Under the pieces are notes generated by a model. The model saw nothing but the letters and a program-made list of their open reading frames with translations. It searched no databases and was not told the origin of the DNA. The position numbers were made by a program, and so were the translations under genes. Source: Actinoallomurus sp963736325 (GTDB lineage Bacteria; Actinomycetota; Actinomycetes; Streptosporangiales; Streptosporangiaceae). From it: a stretch of 64,000 nucleotides of DNA. The stretch spans positions 1 to 64,000 of the forward strand of contig CAVTOG010000009.1 of assembly GCA_963736325.1 (NCBI GenBank), in the 5' to 3' direction. Below are positions 33,380-41,723 of the stretch, one piece after another (within the stretch, counting starts at the first letter, position 1; every line of letters starts with the position of its first letter).

Positions 33380-33488
33380 GTTGCTTGTCATGTCAGTGAG
33401 GTTGCGCCGTCAGGCCGTGTGTCCGGCAGGGCTGACACGCAAGCTCTGACATTTCTCTGACACCCCCCAACCCCCGGAGTGGTACGTC

Positions 33489-34715
33489 GTGGCCACCGAT
33501 GCGATCAATGAAGCCAGGCAGGCGCTGGGCAGGGAACTGCGCGCGTGGCGCGAGGCTGCTGGAATGACTCAACAGGAGTTGGCTAACTCCCTCGGCTACT
33601 CACGCCCTCGTGTAGCCGGCGCCGAGAAAGGCGATAGTTGCGCGCTGCTCTTTTGGCAAGGCTGCGACAAGATCCTCAAGGCGAGTGGGGCGCTCCTGAA
33701 GGGCTTTGATCAGGTAGAAGAGATTCGCCAGCGTGCCGCCCAGCAGGCCGCAGCCGATGCCAGCGCTCAACGCGAGATGCGCGCTCGGGAGCTGTCGAAA
33801 GGCAGTGCGGGAGGGGTTGGTGGCGAACAAGCGCTATCGGGCTTCTCCGGAAGGTCTCACAAGTTCATTGCGGCCTACGTCGGAAGCGAGTCCGCCGAAC
33901 GCATCGGGAGTCGGCAGGCCGCGACGTACCCTGTGCAGCGGCAGTGGCTCGAGTGTGGAGCCGTCGACGTCGGCTACTCCGCAGGGGAATGCAAGCTCTA
34001 CCTTTGGCCGTTCGGCGTCGCCATATTCCATCTTGTCGAAGATCTGGCAATGTCGAACATTGCAGAGCTCGCCCTTTGGCGCGTGAGAAGCTACGAGGAA
34101 AACCTCGCGTGGGCAACCTCGTACCTTCGCCAGGCGGGCTCACTTGAATCGGCATCTGCCGGATATGTGCTCGGCGCATACTGGATTGATGATCACGCAT
34201 GGCCCATCGGGAATCTGGACACAGCACTGAGAATTATGTGTACACCAAGGGTGCTTCTTCAGCGCGATCCCGGACAGGTAGAGACCCAACTACGGCAAGC
34301 AGAGGGCGTCGAGCGCAGGCTGTTCGGCGACGGTTTCGAGAATGACGGAATTCGATCCTTTGGCCTTAGCGGAGTCTCTATCGGATACGCGTCGTGGTCG
34401 GGCGTCGTCTATCACCCGAGATTCCCTGAGCAATGTCTGACGGAGCAAGATCTCGTATGCTGCGAACTTGCGACACAGGCTGTGTGGGCGTACTGCGAGC
34501 ACATCAACCAGCAGGTGGAAGAGGGGCGAGACCCCGTAGTCTCTGATGAGCATGGTTGGCGCTATCTCCGAGGAGTTAGGTCTCGGCTTACCAATCCGAG
34601 GCCGCAGGAGACAGGGCAGCATCGCGCGATGCGAGATGCGATAATAGAGACCAGTGGCCTGTTGGGTCACCTTGATCAGGCGGTAGATGTCCTGTCTCGA
34701 ATTCCAGGAAGGTAG
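33489..34715 (+). CDS. XRE-family regulator with large C-terminal domain
   Basis: 408 residues from GTG 33489. The N-terminal helix-turn-helix is ELRAWREAAGMTQQELANSL then GYSRPRVAGAEKG (about 17-50). A helical linker (about 75-105) leads to an unfamiliar 290-residue domain with conserved-looking aromatic segments (ECKLYLWPFGVAIFHLVEDL, NLAWATSYLRQ, WSGVVYHPRFPEQCLTEQDL, AVWAYCEHINQQ). The domain is alpha/beta and probably a sensor. The stop is only six bases before the hydrolase start, so the two are one operon. I know no ligand. Confidence 0.75.
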   Translation: MATDAINEARQALGRELRAWREAAGMTQQELANSLGYSRPRVAGAEKGDSCALLFWQGCDKILKASGALLKGFDQVEEIRQRAAQQAAADASAQREMRARELSKGSAGGVGGEQALSGFSGRSHKFIAAYVGSESAERIGSRQAATYPVQRQWLECGAVDVGYSAGECKLYLWPFGVAIFHLVEDLAMSNIAELALWRVRSYEENLAWATSYLRQAGSLESASAGYVLGAYWIDDHAWPIGNLDTALRIMCTPRVLLQRDPGQVETQLRQAEGVERRLFGDGFENDGIRSFGLSGVSIGYASWSGVVYHPRFPEQCLTEQDLVCCELATQAVWAYCEHINQQVEEGRDPVVSDEHGWRYLRGVRSRLTNPRPQETGQHRAMRDAIIETSGLLGHLDQAVDVLSRIPGR

Positions 34716-34721
34716 GCTTTC

Positions 34722-35279
34722 ATGGCCAGTCGTGACGCCGTCCTCGTCGTCGTTGATGTTCAGAACGGGTTCGTTCGAGAAGAGTCTCGCCATGTCGTGC
34801 CGGTAATCGTCGACCTCGTGGGCCGCTGGCAGGCTTCCGGGGGAGACGTAGTGTTCACGCGCTACATCAATTACCTCGGTAGCCCCTTCGAGCGCCTCAT
34901 CAAGTGGTCGGAGCTCATGGATTCCCCGCAGATCGATATCGTCCCGGAGCTTCAGCCCTACGCGGAAAAAGCCACTGCGGTAATCGACAAGAAGATGTAC
35001 AGCCTCTTCGCTGACTCCAGAGGGAGCGACCTCGTTCGCGAGCGCGGCTGGAATGACATCTATGTCTGCGGCATCGCTACGGAGAGCTGCGTCCTCAAGA
35101 CGGCCGTCGACGCGTTCGAGCTGGACCTGACGCCGTGGCTGATCGAGGACGCCAGCGCGAGTCACGCCGGCCTGGCCGTACATGAGTCGGGCATCCTCGT
35201 CACACAGCGGTTCATCGGAGAGGGCCAGATCATCAGCGTGTCGGAGATTCCCGAGACCCTGCTCGCCTCGCCTGCATAG
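34722..35279 (+). CDS. Isochorismatase-like cysteine hydrolase
   Basis: 185 residues. VLVVVDVQNGFVREES has the catalytic Asp (about 11); the Lys is in VIDKKMYSLFAD (about 88); the nucleophile Cys is in YVCGIATESCVLKTAVDAF with the cis-peptide motif IATESC (Cys about 122). The family includes nicotinamidases and isochorismatases acting on C-N or ether bonds; the substrate here is unknown. It is directly coupled to the XRE regulator. In pSAM2 a Nudix hydrolase sits in an analogous regulatory setting, so a signalling-nucleotide or metabolite role in element control is possible (inference). Confidence 0.85.
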   Translation: MASRDAVLVVVDVQNGFVREESRHVVPVIVDLVGRWQASGGDVVFTRYINYLGSPFERLIKWSELMDSPQIDIVPELQPYAEKATAVIDKKMYSLFADSRGSDLVRERGWNDIYVCGIATESCVLKTAVDAFELDLTPWLIEDASASHAGLAVHESGILVTQRFIGEGQIISVSEIPETLLASPA

Positions 35280-35613
35280 CCCGGTCTAGCTGTCGGCCGT
35301 ACGGGCAATGCACGGGCACCATGACCCGCGGGGAGGAGAGTGCGCAGGTCAGGTCGCTATGGGGGTAAGCGTTCCTGAACCGTAGACCGCAGTACAGATA
35401 GGCGGAGGCGGCCGGATCGGCAAGACTTCTCCAGATCGTCAAGGGCGCCCGTTCCGAATCACCGCCGGCCGTCCTGGCTGGGCGTGTGGTTTCTGAGGTC
35501 TGGCCCCAGCCGTGGGCGTTGCACGCTGGACTATTTGAGCCACTCGGGAGGATCTTCGCCTGTGGTCTTACGCGCTAAGCCAGGTGAATGGGTTTAGGAT
35601 TTAGCTCCGACTT
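35280..35613. other. Gap without convincing genes
   Basis: A minus-strand open frame (35233-35442) overlaps the end of the hydrolase gene and has no ribosome binding site. GC content falls towards the right, where the next gene begins. No strong hairpin or repeat seen. Confidence 0.4.
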
Positions 35614-36108
35614 CTATCGAAGGAAATCTACCGGATCGCGTCTTAGGGCATCGCCAATGCGCTCTTGGGCTACGTAAATACTGTCGCCCATTTTATCTAT
35701 TCTTGCCTCAAGCTTTTCCTTTGGGATATCATCGGACTCCATGCAGAATAGGGTAAGGCTTCTGCTGGCCAATACAAAAATGCGAACAGATTCCCGAACT
35801 TCTGGGTCGTGGCATCGCGCAAGTAGCATGGCGATATCTGCTTCATTGATAAATAGATCATGTCGTGGATCCTTAAGGGAATCGGCCAGCATGAGATCCA
35901 TTAACTTGAAGCGCCGGGTAAGTTGATCTTGAAGACTCAGTAGCGTTTCGTGCTCGATTTCATAACGTCGAATACGCACGTCCTCGCGGCGCTTTTCTGT
36001 ATCGCGACGGGTTGCTCGGCGGTCGGTCAATACTTGGCCTCCCAGTGTGAGAATTCCACCCGCAATTACACTGGCTGCCGGAATGAGAGATGTAATCAGG
36101 CTGGACAT
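35614..36108 (-). CDS. Membrane-anchored hypothetical protein, low GC
   Basis: 164 residues from ATG 36108. The N-terminal transmembrane segment is LIPAASVIAGGILTLGGQVL (about 7-26), then a long charged helical domain (TRRDTEKRREDVRIRRYEIE, LLSLQDQLTRRFKLMDLML), coiled-coil like. The sequence is clearly more AT-rich than the element backbone, a sign of separate origin. This one-helix-plus-coil layout is common among poorly known actinobacterial accessory proteins, some in defence loci. Function unknown. Confidence 0.7.
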   Translation of the reverse strand: MSSLITSLIPAASVIAGGILTLGGQVLTDRRATRRDTEKRREDVRIRRYEIEHETLLSLQDQLTRRFKLMDLMLADSLKDPRHDLFINEADIAMLLARCHDPEVRESVRIFVLASRSLTLFCMESDDIPKEKLEARIDKMGDSIYVAQERIGDALRRDPVDFLR

Positions 36109-36514
36109 GCCACCTCCATGTACTTGAAATAACTACATATAAGACTCCTGATAGTTCTCAGAGGTTCACCGTGGATCACTAGCGATCCATCCGGAGGGGG
36201 TTGGTCGGTCTACAGTCCGGCCCGCGGGGCGGCGGTAGCGCGCAGGCGTCCGAGTGTGGTGACCGGCTGGGTGACGAACGGCCCGTACAGCCCTGGACGG
36301 AGCTGACTGCGAGCATGCCGAAATGCCGGGCATCTGGTTGTATAGCCCACCTTGAGTGCCCGCTTGTGATGGCTCACACCAAGAGGTCACTGCTTCAGCG
36401 CAACTGGCCGTCCGCATACGGCCAGTAACTCTTTAATGCCCACCTAGCGTCTTCACTGCTGGTCGCCGTCGACGGACGATGCGTTTTCTGCCGCTCGTAC
36501 TTCACGGAGGGTGT
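36109..36514. other. Gap without convincing genes
   Basis: Short overlapping frames exist on both strands (36166-36428) but none has a ribosome binding site or protein-like pattern. The AT-rich stretch at 36120-36175 may hold the promoter of the minus-strand gene to its left. Confidence 0.35.
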
Positions 36515-37447
36515 ATGACGGAGCGTTGTGGTCACAGCAGCAGGTGTGAGCAAGCGGAGAAGCCGCCGTGCGCTTGCGAATGCGGGGGAGCCGAGCATGG
36601 TTGGCAGCGCGCACTCAAAATCGCTCAGGCCTCGTCTGATGGCGACGACCGCGACCGACTCGAGCTGGCGGGAGCGGCCGACCGGGCCTGGGACCGGGCC
36701 AGGCTTCAGGGCGTCGGCCGGCGCAAGCCCTGGGCGGAGACCGCGACTGGGCAGCAGGCAGCGATCAAGAGTTTCATCGCCGAGGTCATCCGGTGGCTAG
36801 GACGCGAGCGAAAACTGCGCGGAGACACCAAAGAACTCGGGCAGCCGTTCCGTATATCCCGTGATGCCGGTTCGGGCAACCCGCGTCGCCGCCCCACCGT
36901 CGAAGAGGGCGGTCGGTTCGTTGAAGAGCGCGTGATCCCAGGACTGCGCAAAGAGTTCGGCGACCAGCGCATCAGAGAGTTCCAGAAAAAGGCCGGAAAC
37001 GCGCACTTCTGGTGCGAGTTACTAGCGCAGACCGCCCATGCTCTTTACATATTCCAGGGTCAATACGATCGGGCGAAGAGCAAGGTCGTTGCGATGCTGA
37101 CCAGCGGCGATGAGCGGCATCCGAACGGATGGGACGCTCTGCTGCCGTATCAAGACGTGATCAAACGGGCAGTGGACCTGGTTTTTAGGCATCTACCGAG
37201 GACCGCGACGGGTGGCGTCTCTGCCGAGGGCGCCCTCCGGTTGATCTGGCCTGCCCGTGTTCTGGCCGTGCTGATGTGCCGGGAACCCCGCCGTCACTGG
37301 ACCGTCCGCAAGTACTGCGTCAACCCGATCATCGACTTTGGGACGGCGAAGATCAAGGGCGAGGTTAAGGATCGCCTCCGGTGTGCGTTTCGACTCGACT
37401 ACGAAGACGCCGAGCGAGATGGCCTAACGCCAATGAAGTCAGGCTGA
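36515..37447 (+). CDS. Cys-rich N-terminus hypothetical protein
   Basis: 310 residues from ATG 36515, with GGAGGG five bases upstream. The N-terminus has a dense motif: CGHSSRCEQAEKPPCACECG then GAEHGW, with spacing suited to a zinc-binding knuckle. C-x-C-x-C-GG-x-x-HG starts recur in actinomycete proteins of unknown function. The rest (about 80-310) is alpha/beta with a basic helical part (VGRRKPWAETATGQQAAIKS, RWLGRERKL) and a C-terminal HWTVRKYCVNPIIDFGTAKI. No enzyme motif recognised. It could bind nucleic acid. Confidence 0.65.
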   Translation: MTERCGHSSRCEQAEKPPCACECGGAEHGWQRALKIAQASSDGDDRDRLELAGAADRAWDRARLQGVGRRKPWAETATGQQAAIKSFIAEVIRWLGRERKLRGDTKELGQPFRISRDAGSGNPRRRPTVEEGGRFVEERVIPGLRKEFGDQRIREFQKKAGNAHFWCELLAQTAHALYIFQGQYDRAKSKVVAMLTSGDERHPNGWDALLPYQDVIKRAVDLVFRHLPRTATGGVSAEGALRLIWPARVLAVLMCREPRRHWTVRKYCVNPIIDFGTAKIKGEVKDRLRCAFRLDYEDAERDGLTPMKSG

Positions 37448-37526
37448 GTGGATCAAGGTTGCGTCAGAGCCCCCATACTGTGAGGCCGCCTGGCGCGGGA
37501 GCTTTGATCGCTAGTATGTTCGATAC

Positions 37527-37766
37527 GTGCCGCGCCACAAGGGCTGGTTCACGCCGGTCGTTCGCATCAGGTCGACTGGCCGATACGTCTTCCTCCTGGC
37601 GTGGGAGCAGGACAAGCATGGTCGGTGGCGTGGACATGTGGCGTGCCTAGTCGGCACCAACCGGTGGGAGGGCGTCGACATGTGGATGCGAGCGGCAGAC
37701 CTGGAGAAGGTCGACGGGCAGGACTACCAGCGACTTCCGTGTGAGATCAACGATCCTGACTTCTGA
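37527..37766 (+). CDS. Small hypothetical cargo protein
   Basis: 79 residues from GTG 37527: MPRHKGWFTPVVRIRSTGRY, then VFLLAWEQDKHGRWRGHVAC and GVDMWMRAADLEKVDGQDYQ. The composition (many Trp and Arg, alternating strands) looks like a small SH3-like beta barrel. No strong ribosome binding site; the start is uncertain. Not recognised. Confidence 0.5.
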   Translation: MPRHKGWFTPVVRIRSTGRYVFLLAWEQDKHGRWRGHVACLVGTNRWEGVDMWMRAADLEKVDGQDYQRLPCEINDPDF

Positions 37767-37948
37767 ATCCCACGACGGTGTCAATTTGGCTACACGGCGA
37801 CTACAGCTTGAGTTGCGGGGTTGTCTTTGCAGGTGGAGACGTTGCGGCCGAAGGGGTTCCTAAACCGTTCTCCAACCGGATCCGTCCGACTGTGGACGTC
37901 GGAGGCATCTAGCCCGTTGCTGACGGGTTGGTCCCATACGGTCGCTCC

Positions 37949-39277
37949 ATGAGCAATGACACGGGGGCTGGCAGGGCGCTGGAGTCGCGGCGTGAGCGAG
38001 AGGTCGCGGCCGGGCTGTGGCCGATCCGCCGGGCATTGACCGTCGCGGGTACGTGCGCAGTGGCAGGACTGGCCGCCTTAATGGTCAGCGCGTTGGCCGG
38101 TCTGGGGTTTCCGTACGTGGCACCCCATAAGGCGCTGTCTCTGGGCGACCTACTCGAGGTACTGAAGCTGGTACTCGGCACGGTCGCCGGCGTGGGGGCG
38201 CTGGCGGCGCTGGTGATGAACTACCGCAAACAGCGCCTGGCCGAGGTCGCCGAGACTCGCGAAGAGCGACGGATGCTGCACGAGCAGCAGCGGGCTGACG
38301 ACGACCGGGTGCGGGTGTTCAACGAGCGGTTCACCACCGCAGCCGGGCAACTAGGCCATGATGAACCCGCGGTACGACTGGCCGGAGTACACGCGATGGC
38401 AGGCCTGGCCGATGACTGGGAGCACGGCCGACAGACCTGCATCGACGTCCTGTGCGCCTACCTGCAGATGCCCTACCAGCCCGACCCCGGCCACCAGGCC
38501 TCCGAAGCGGAACGCCTTGCGTTCGGCCGCAACCAAAGAGTCCGGCATAGCGTCATCGCCGTCATTGCCTCTCACCTACGCGACGACGCCCGTACCTCCT
38601 GGCAAGGCCATGACTTCGACTTCACCGGCGTCCGCTTCGACGGCGGGATTTTCCGCGGCGTGCGGTTCGCCGGCGGCCGAATCTCGTTTACTGGTGCGCA
38701 GTTCACCAGCGGAAGGGTCTCCTTCGAAGACGTGCGGTTCACAGGCGGTGAGGTCTCCTTCGAAGACGCGCGGTTCATAGGCAGCCAGGTCTATTTCCTC
38801 AGTGCGTTGTTCACCGGCGGATTGGTCTCTTTCGACTACGCGAAGTTCACTGGCGGCGAGGTCTTCTTCACCCGCGCGGAGTTCACGGGCGGCAAGGTCT
38901 ACTTCAACGAGGCCGAGTTCAACGGTAGCGAGGTCTGCTTCAACGGCGCGCGGTTCACCGGCAGCGAGATCTCGTACGCCTACGCGGAGTTCAACGGCAG
39001 CGAGGTCTCATACGTTGGCGCGGAGTTCACCGATGGCGCGGTCTACTTCAACGACGCCGAGTTCACGGGCGGCAAGGTCTACTTCAACGAGGCCGAGTTC
39101 AACGGCAGCGAGGTCTACTTCAACGACGCACGGTTCACCGGCGGCACGGTGGATTTCCGGTTGGTCGACTGGTCGAACCCACCAAAGCTCGATTCGGATC
39201 TGGAAGTCCCACCAACCGGCCTTCTACTGCCTGCCGCCGTCTCCGCAGCCAACTCGCCACCGGCTGCGAGTGTATGA
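37949..39277 (+). CDS. Membrane protein with 12-residue beta-helix repeats (pentapeptide-like)
   Basis: 442 residues from ATG 37949. Two transmembrane helices (about 28-55 ALTVAGTCAVAGLAALMVSA; about 70-92 LKLVLGTVAGVGALAALVMN) are followed by a charged coiled-coil with an NxxRF(T/A)xAxxQLG-type segment (VFNERFTTAAGQLGHDEPAV) often seen in actinobacterial pentapeptide membrane proteins. From about 240 to 405 there are about 14 units of the form F(T/N)G(G/S)xVxFxxAx, exactly 12 residues (36 bp) each. The F-x-G spacing fits a right-handed beta-helix with a longer coil than the classical A(D/N)LxX pentapeptide. It may interact with DNA-like or membrane surfaces; function unknown. Confidence 0.78.
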   Translation: MSNDTGAGRALESRREREVAAGLWPIRRALTVAGTCAVAGLAALMVSALAGLGFPYVAPHKALSLGDLLEVLKLVLGTVAGVGALAALVMNYRKQRLAEVAETREERRMLHEQQRADDDRVRVFNERFTTAAGQLGHDEPAVRLAGVHAMAGLADDWEHGRQTCIDVLCAYLQMPYQPDPGHQASEAERLAFGRNQRVRHSVIAVIASHLRDDARTSWQGHDFDFTGVRFDGGIFRGVRFAGGRISFTGAQFTSGRVSFEDVRFTGGEVSFEDARFIGSQVYFLSALFTGGLVSFDYAKFTGGEVFFTRAEFTGGKVYFNEAEFNGSEVCFNGARFTGSEISYAYAEFNGSEVSYVGAEFTDGAVYFNDAEFTGGKVYFNEAEFNGSEVYFNDARFTGGTVDFRLVDWSNPPKLDSDLEVPPTGLLLPAAVSAANSPPAASV

Positions 39278-39483
39278 GGGCACATGCGACGGCCGCCCAC
39301 CTGCCTGCACTGACGCGCTCTGCACCTGTCTACGGGACTATTCGATGTCAAGCCACGGCGCATCGGTGGAAGACCTCAGCACATAGGAAACCGGTTCAAA
39401 TCCCTCCGGCGATTTGATCGACATGTCCGCCGACTGCCCTTGTGACACGTCACACTTGTGACGGGTACACACGGGAGGCGCGC

Positions 39484-41394
39484 ATGATCGCAGACGAGCA
39501 ACTGGCTGAACAAGAACAACGCATCGTCGCTGCGGCAGGAACCGGAAAGGTCGTCGATCTGTCTGTCGATGGCGCCCAAGTCGGTGACCCCGCCGACGGG
39601 GCAACGTGGGCACCTGGGCGCACCGTCCGCGCTGAATTGCTGATCGAACTCCTCACCGCAGAACGCACGCCCGAGACCGGACGGTCGCGAGCCATCCGCC
39701 TTCGGGGAGCTCGCATTATCGGACCACTTGATCTGGAAGGGCGAGCCCTCGTCTGCCCCCTTATGTTGCAGGAATGCAGCATTGCGGAACCGGTCAATCT
39801 CGATGAGGCCACTGCTCATACGGTCGGCCTGCCCGGCTGTCACGTTCCGGCCCTTTCCGCCACGCAGCTGCACACGACCAGCAACCTCGAGCTCGGTCAG
39901 GGCTTCACGACCCAGGGGGAGGTGCGGCTGCTGGGGGCCAAGATCGGTGGCGAGCTTTCCTTCAGAGAGGCGATCTTGCGTAACCCCGACGGCCAGGCGT
40001 TGAGCGCCGATGGGATGACGGTCGAGCAGGGGATGTACTGCGATAGCGGTTTCATCGCTGAGGGGGAGGTGCGGCTGCTGGGGGCCAAGATCGGTGGCGA
40101 GCTCTCCTTCGACGGGGCGATCTTGGGTAGTGCTGATGGCCCGGCGCTGTACGCCGATCGGCTCACCGTGGAAGAGAACATGTACTGCGGTAGCGGTTTC
40201 ATCGCTGAGGGGGAGGTGCGGCTGCTGCGGGCCAAGATCGGTGGCCTGCTTTCCTTCAGAGAGGCGATCTTGCGTAACCCCGACGGCCAGGCGTTGAGAG
40301 CCGATGGGATGACGGTCGAGCAGGGGATGTACTGCGATAGCGGTTTCATCGCTGAGGGGGAGGTGCAGCTGCTGGGGGCCAAGATCGGTGGCCTGCTTTC
40401 CTTCAGAGAGGCGATCTTGCGTAACCCCGACGGCCAGGCGTTGAGCGCCGATGGGATGACGGTCGAGCAGGGGATGTACTGCGATAGCGGTTTCATCGCT
40501 GAGGGGGAGGTGCGGCTGCTGGGGGCCAAGATCGGTGGCGAGCTCTCCTTCGACGGGGCGATCTTGGGTAGTGCTGATGGCCCGGCGCTGTACGCCGATC
40601 GGCTCACCGTGGAAGAGAACATGTACTGCGATAGCGGCTTCACCGCTGAGGGGCGGGTGCGGCTGCTAGGGGCCAAGATCGGTGGCCAGCTCACCTTCGA
40701 CGGGGCAACCCTGCGAAATCCCAACGGGCGGGCCTTGGATCTTGAAGCGGCTGTTGTCTCCGAGCTGAGATTGTCCATGCGTGCTGGGGACGGCACCATC
40801 GACTTCACTAACGCCCGGGTCGGCGTTTTCCATGACGATCAGGCGACGTGGCCAGCGAGACTTTTCTTGCGTGGGTTTAGTTACGAGACCTTAGCCAATG
40901 ACCAGGTCACGGTGCGGGACCGGCTGCGCTGGCTGAAGCTCCACCGCGGCTACTCCCCGGGAATATACGATCAACTTGCCGCGGCCTACAGGCGGGATGG
41001 CCACACAGAGGCAGCCAGAAGGGTCGGCGTGGCCAAGCAATGGCGACGCCGAAGCGTCTACAACCCCATCAATTGGCTGCTGTATCTCACGATCGGGTAT
41101 GGCTACCGGACCTGGCTGGCTGGGATCTGGCTGACTGCCCTGGCCGTGCTGGGAAGCAGCGTCTTCGCCCGAGCCCAAGCTCATCATCTGATGAAGCCTG
41201 GCCCCGACGCGCCGGCCTTCCACGCCGTGGCTTACGCCGTCGACCTCCTGGTCCCGATCGTGGATCTTGGCCAGCGCAAGAGCTGGACCCTCCACGGCTG
41301 GGCGTTGTACTGGTCGTGGAGTTTCATCGCCGCAGGCTGGGTCCTGACAACCGCCGCTGTTGCAGGCCTGACCGGCATCTTCAAACGCGACTAG
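39484..41394 (+). CDS. Large repeat protein with C-terminal transmembrane region
   Basis: 636 residues from ATG 39484 (GGGAGG six bases upstream). About 140-417 consists of six 49-residue modules (GEVRLLGAKIGGELSF, then a ILRNPDGQAL or ILGSADGPAL variant, then MTVE-x-xMYC(D/G)SGF), which suggest a right-handed beta-helix. An RLRWLKLHRGYSPGIYDQLA segment follows with AAYRRDGHTEAARRV, then transmembrane helices (about 525-565 and 605-632). Homologues in actinomycetes are often labelled membrane-associated oxidoreductase, but no cofactor motif is visible here. It ends 162 bp from attR, so it is terminal cargo of the element. The modules are almost identical at DNA level. Confidence 0.8.
   Translation: MIADEQLAEQEQRIVAAAGTGKVVDLSVDGAQVGDPADGATWAPGRTVRAELLIELLTAERTPETGRSRAIRLRGARIIGPLDLEGRALVCPLMLQECSIAEPVNLDEATAHTVGLPGCHVPALSATQLHTTSNLELGQGFTTQGEVRLLGAKIGGELSFREAILRNPDGQALSADGMTVEQGMYCDSGFIAEGEVRLLGAKIGGELSFDGAILGSADGPALYADRLTVEENMYCGSGFIAEGEVRLLRAKIGGLLSFREAILRNPDGQALRADGMTVEQGMYCDSGFIAEGEVQLLGAKIGGLLSFREAILRNPDGQALSADGMTVEQGMYCDSGFIAEGEVRLLGAKIGGELSFDGAILGSADGPALYADRLTVEENMYCDSGFTAEGRVRLLGAKIGGQLTFDGATLRNPNGRALDLEAAVVSELRLSMRAGDGTIDFTNARVGVFHDDQATWPARLFLRGFSYETLANDQVTVRDRLRWLKLHRGYSPGIYDQLAAAYRRDGHTEAARRVGVAKQWRRRSVYNPINWLLYLTIGYGYRTWLAGIWLTALAVLGSSVFARAQAHHLMKPGPDAPAFHAVAYAVDLLVPIVDLGQRKSWTLHGWALYWSWSFIAAGWVLTTAAVAGLTGIFKRD
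39905..40740 (+). repeat. Tandem 147-bp coding repeats
   Basis: The word GAGGTGCGGCTG recurs at a strict 147-bp step (39919, 40066, 40213, 40360, 40507, 40654, with small changes). Two module subtypes (NPDGQAL and SADGPAL) occur in a mixed order, indicating repeated unequal exchange. Confidence 0.9.
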
Positions 41395-41438
41395 AGATAG
41401 TTCGCCAGACGGTATCCACCCGGCTCCCGTGAAGCCGC

Positions 41439-41458
41439 TGCATGACCAACTGCATGAC
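41439..41458. promoter_or_regulatory. Candidate integrase arm-type site, right
   Basis: TGCATGACCAACTGCATGAC, 18 of 20 identical to 19680-19699 and in the same orientation, with the two differences at matching places in each half. It lies 97 bp inside attR. Confidence 0.6.
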
Positions 41459-41555
41459 GACTGGCATATACCGGGATGGACTTCGATGGACTCGCACAGA
41501 CGATTTTTGTCAGGCCGCACAGCTCTCGTGACTGGTCAGAGTGTCGCGAAATGCG

Positions 41556-41598
41556 CTCGTAATGAATAGGTCATCGGTTCGATTCCGATAGGCGGCTC
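41556..41598. other. attR (43-bp core)
   Basis: Exact copy of 19589-19631. It has the anticodon-loop-to-3'-end part of tRNA-Thr without the 5' half, so it is not a second tRNA. This copy is the original chromosomal 3' end. Confidence 0.95.
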
Positions 41599-41610
41599 AC
41601 TTTTTGACCT

Positions 41611-41637
41611 GGGTGTCTCTCCTTCGGAGAGGCGCCC
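41611..41637. terminator. Hairpin, probably the former tRNA-Thr terminator
   Basis: GGGTGTCTCTCC pairs with GGAGAGGCGCCC (two G-T wobbles), loop TTC. Placed 13 bp after attR as a tRNA terminator would be before integration, though no T run follows on the plus strand. Confidence 0.55.
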
Positions 41638-41723
41638 AGAGTCGTTCTGGTTCATTATTTGGTCTCATTCGCCACTGACGAGTACGCGGCCCACGGGAAC
41701 TCGGCATCGACGTCCTGGCTGAG

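Larger units (their letters stand above)
19589..41598. mobile_element. Integrated AICE-type conjugative element in tRNA-Thr
   Basis: An actinomycete integrative and conjugative element of about 22.0 kb (19,632-41,598 plus one att copy). Its ends are a 43-bp perfect repeat of the tRNA-Thr 3' half. Next to attL lie int and xis; then an iteron cluster, an ATPase/helicase and a primase-polymerase (replication), and an FtsK-like single-protein DNA translocase with membrane partners (conjugative transfer of double-stranded DNA, as in pSAM2). A divergent GntR-type region separates this minus-strand backbone from plus-strand cargo. Int, xis, translocase and replication genes all look intact, so the element may be able to excise. 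Confidence 0.92.

Noticed and set aside
39905..40740. CRISPR or other non-coding repeat array
   Set aside because: The 147-bp units are in frame and conserved as protein modules inside one gene.
41556..41598. Second tRNA-Thr gene
   Set aside because: Only the 3' half from the anticodon loop is present; no acceptor 5' strand or D arm, so it is attR.
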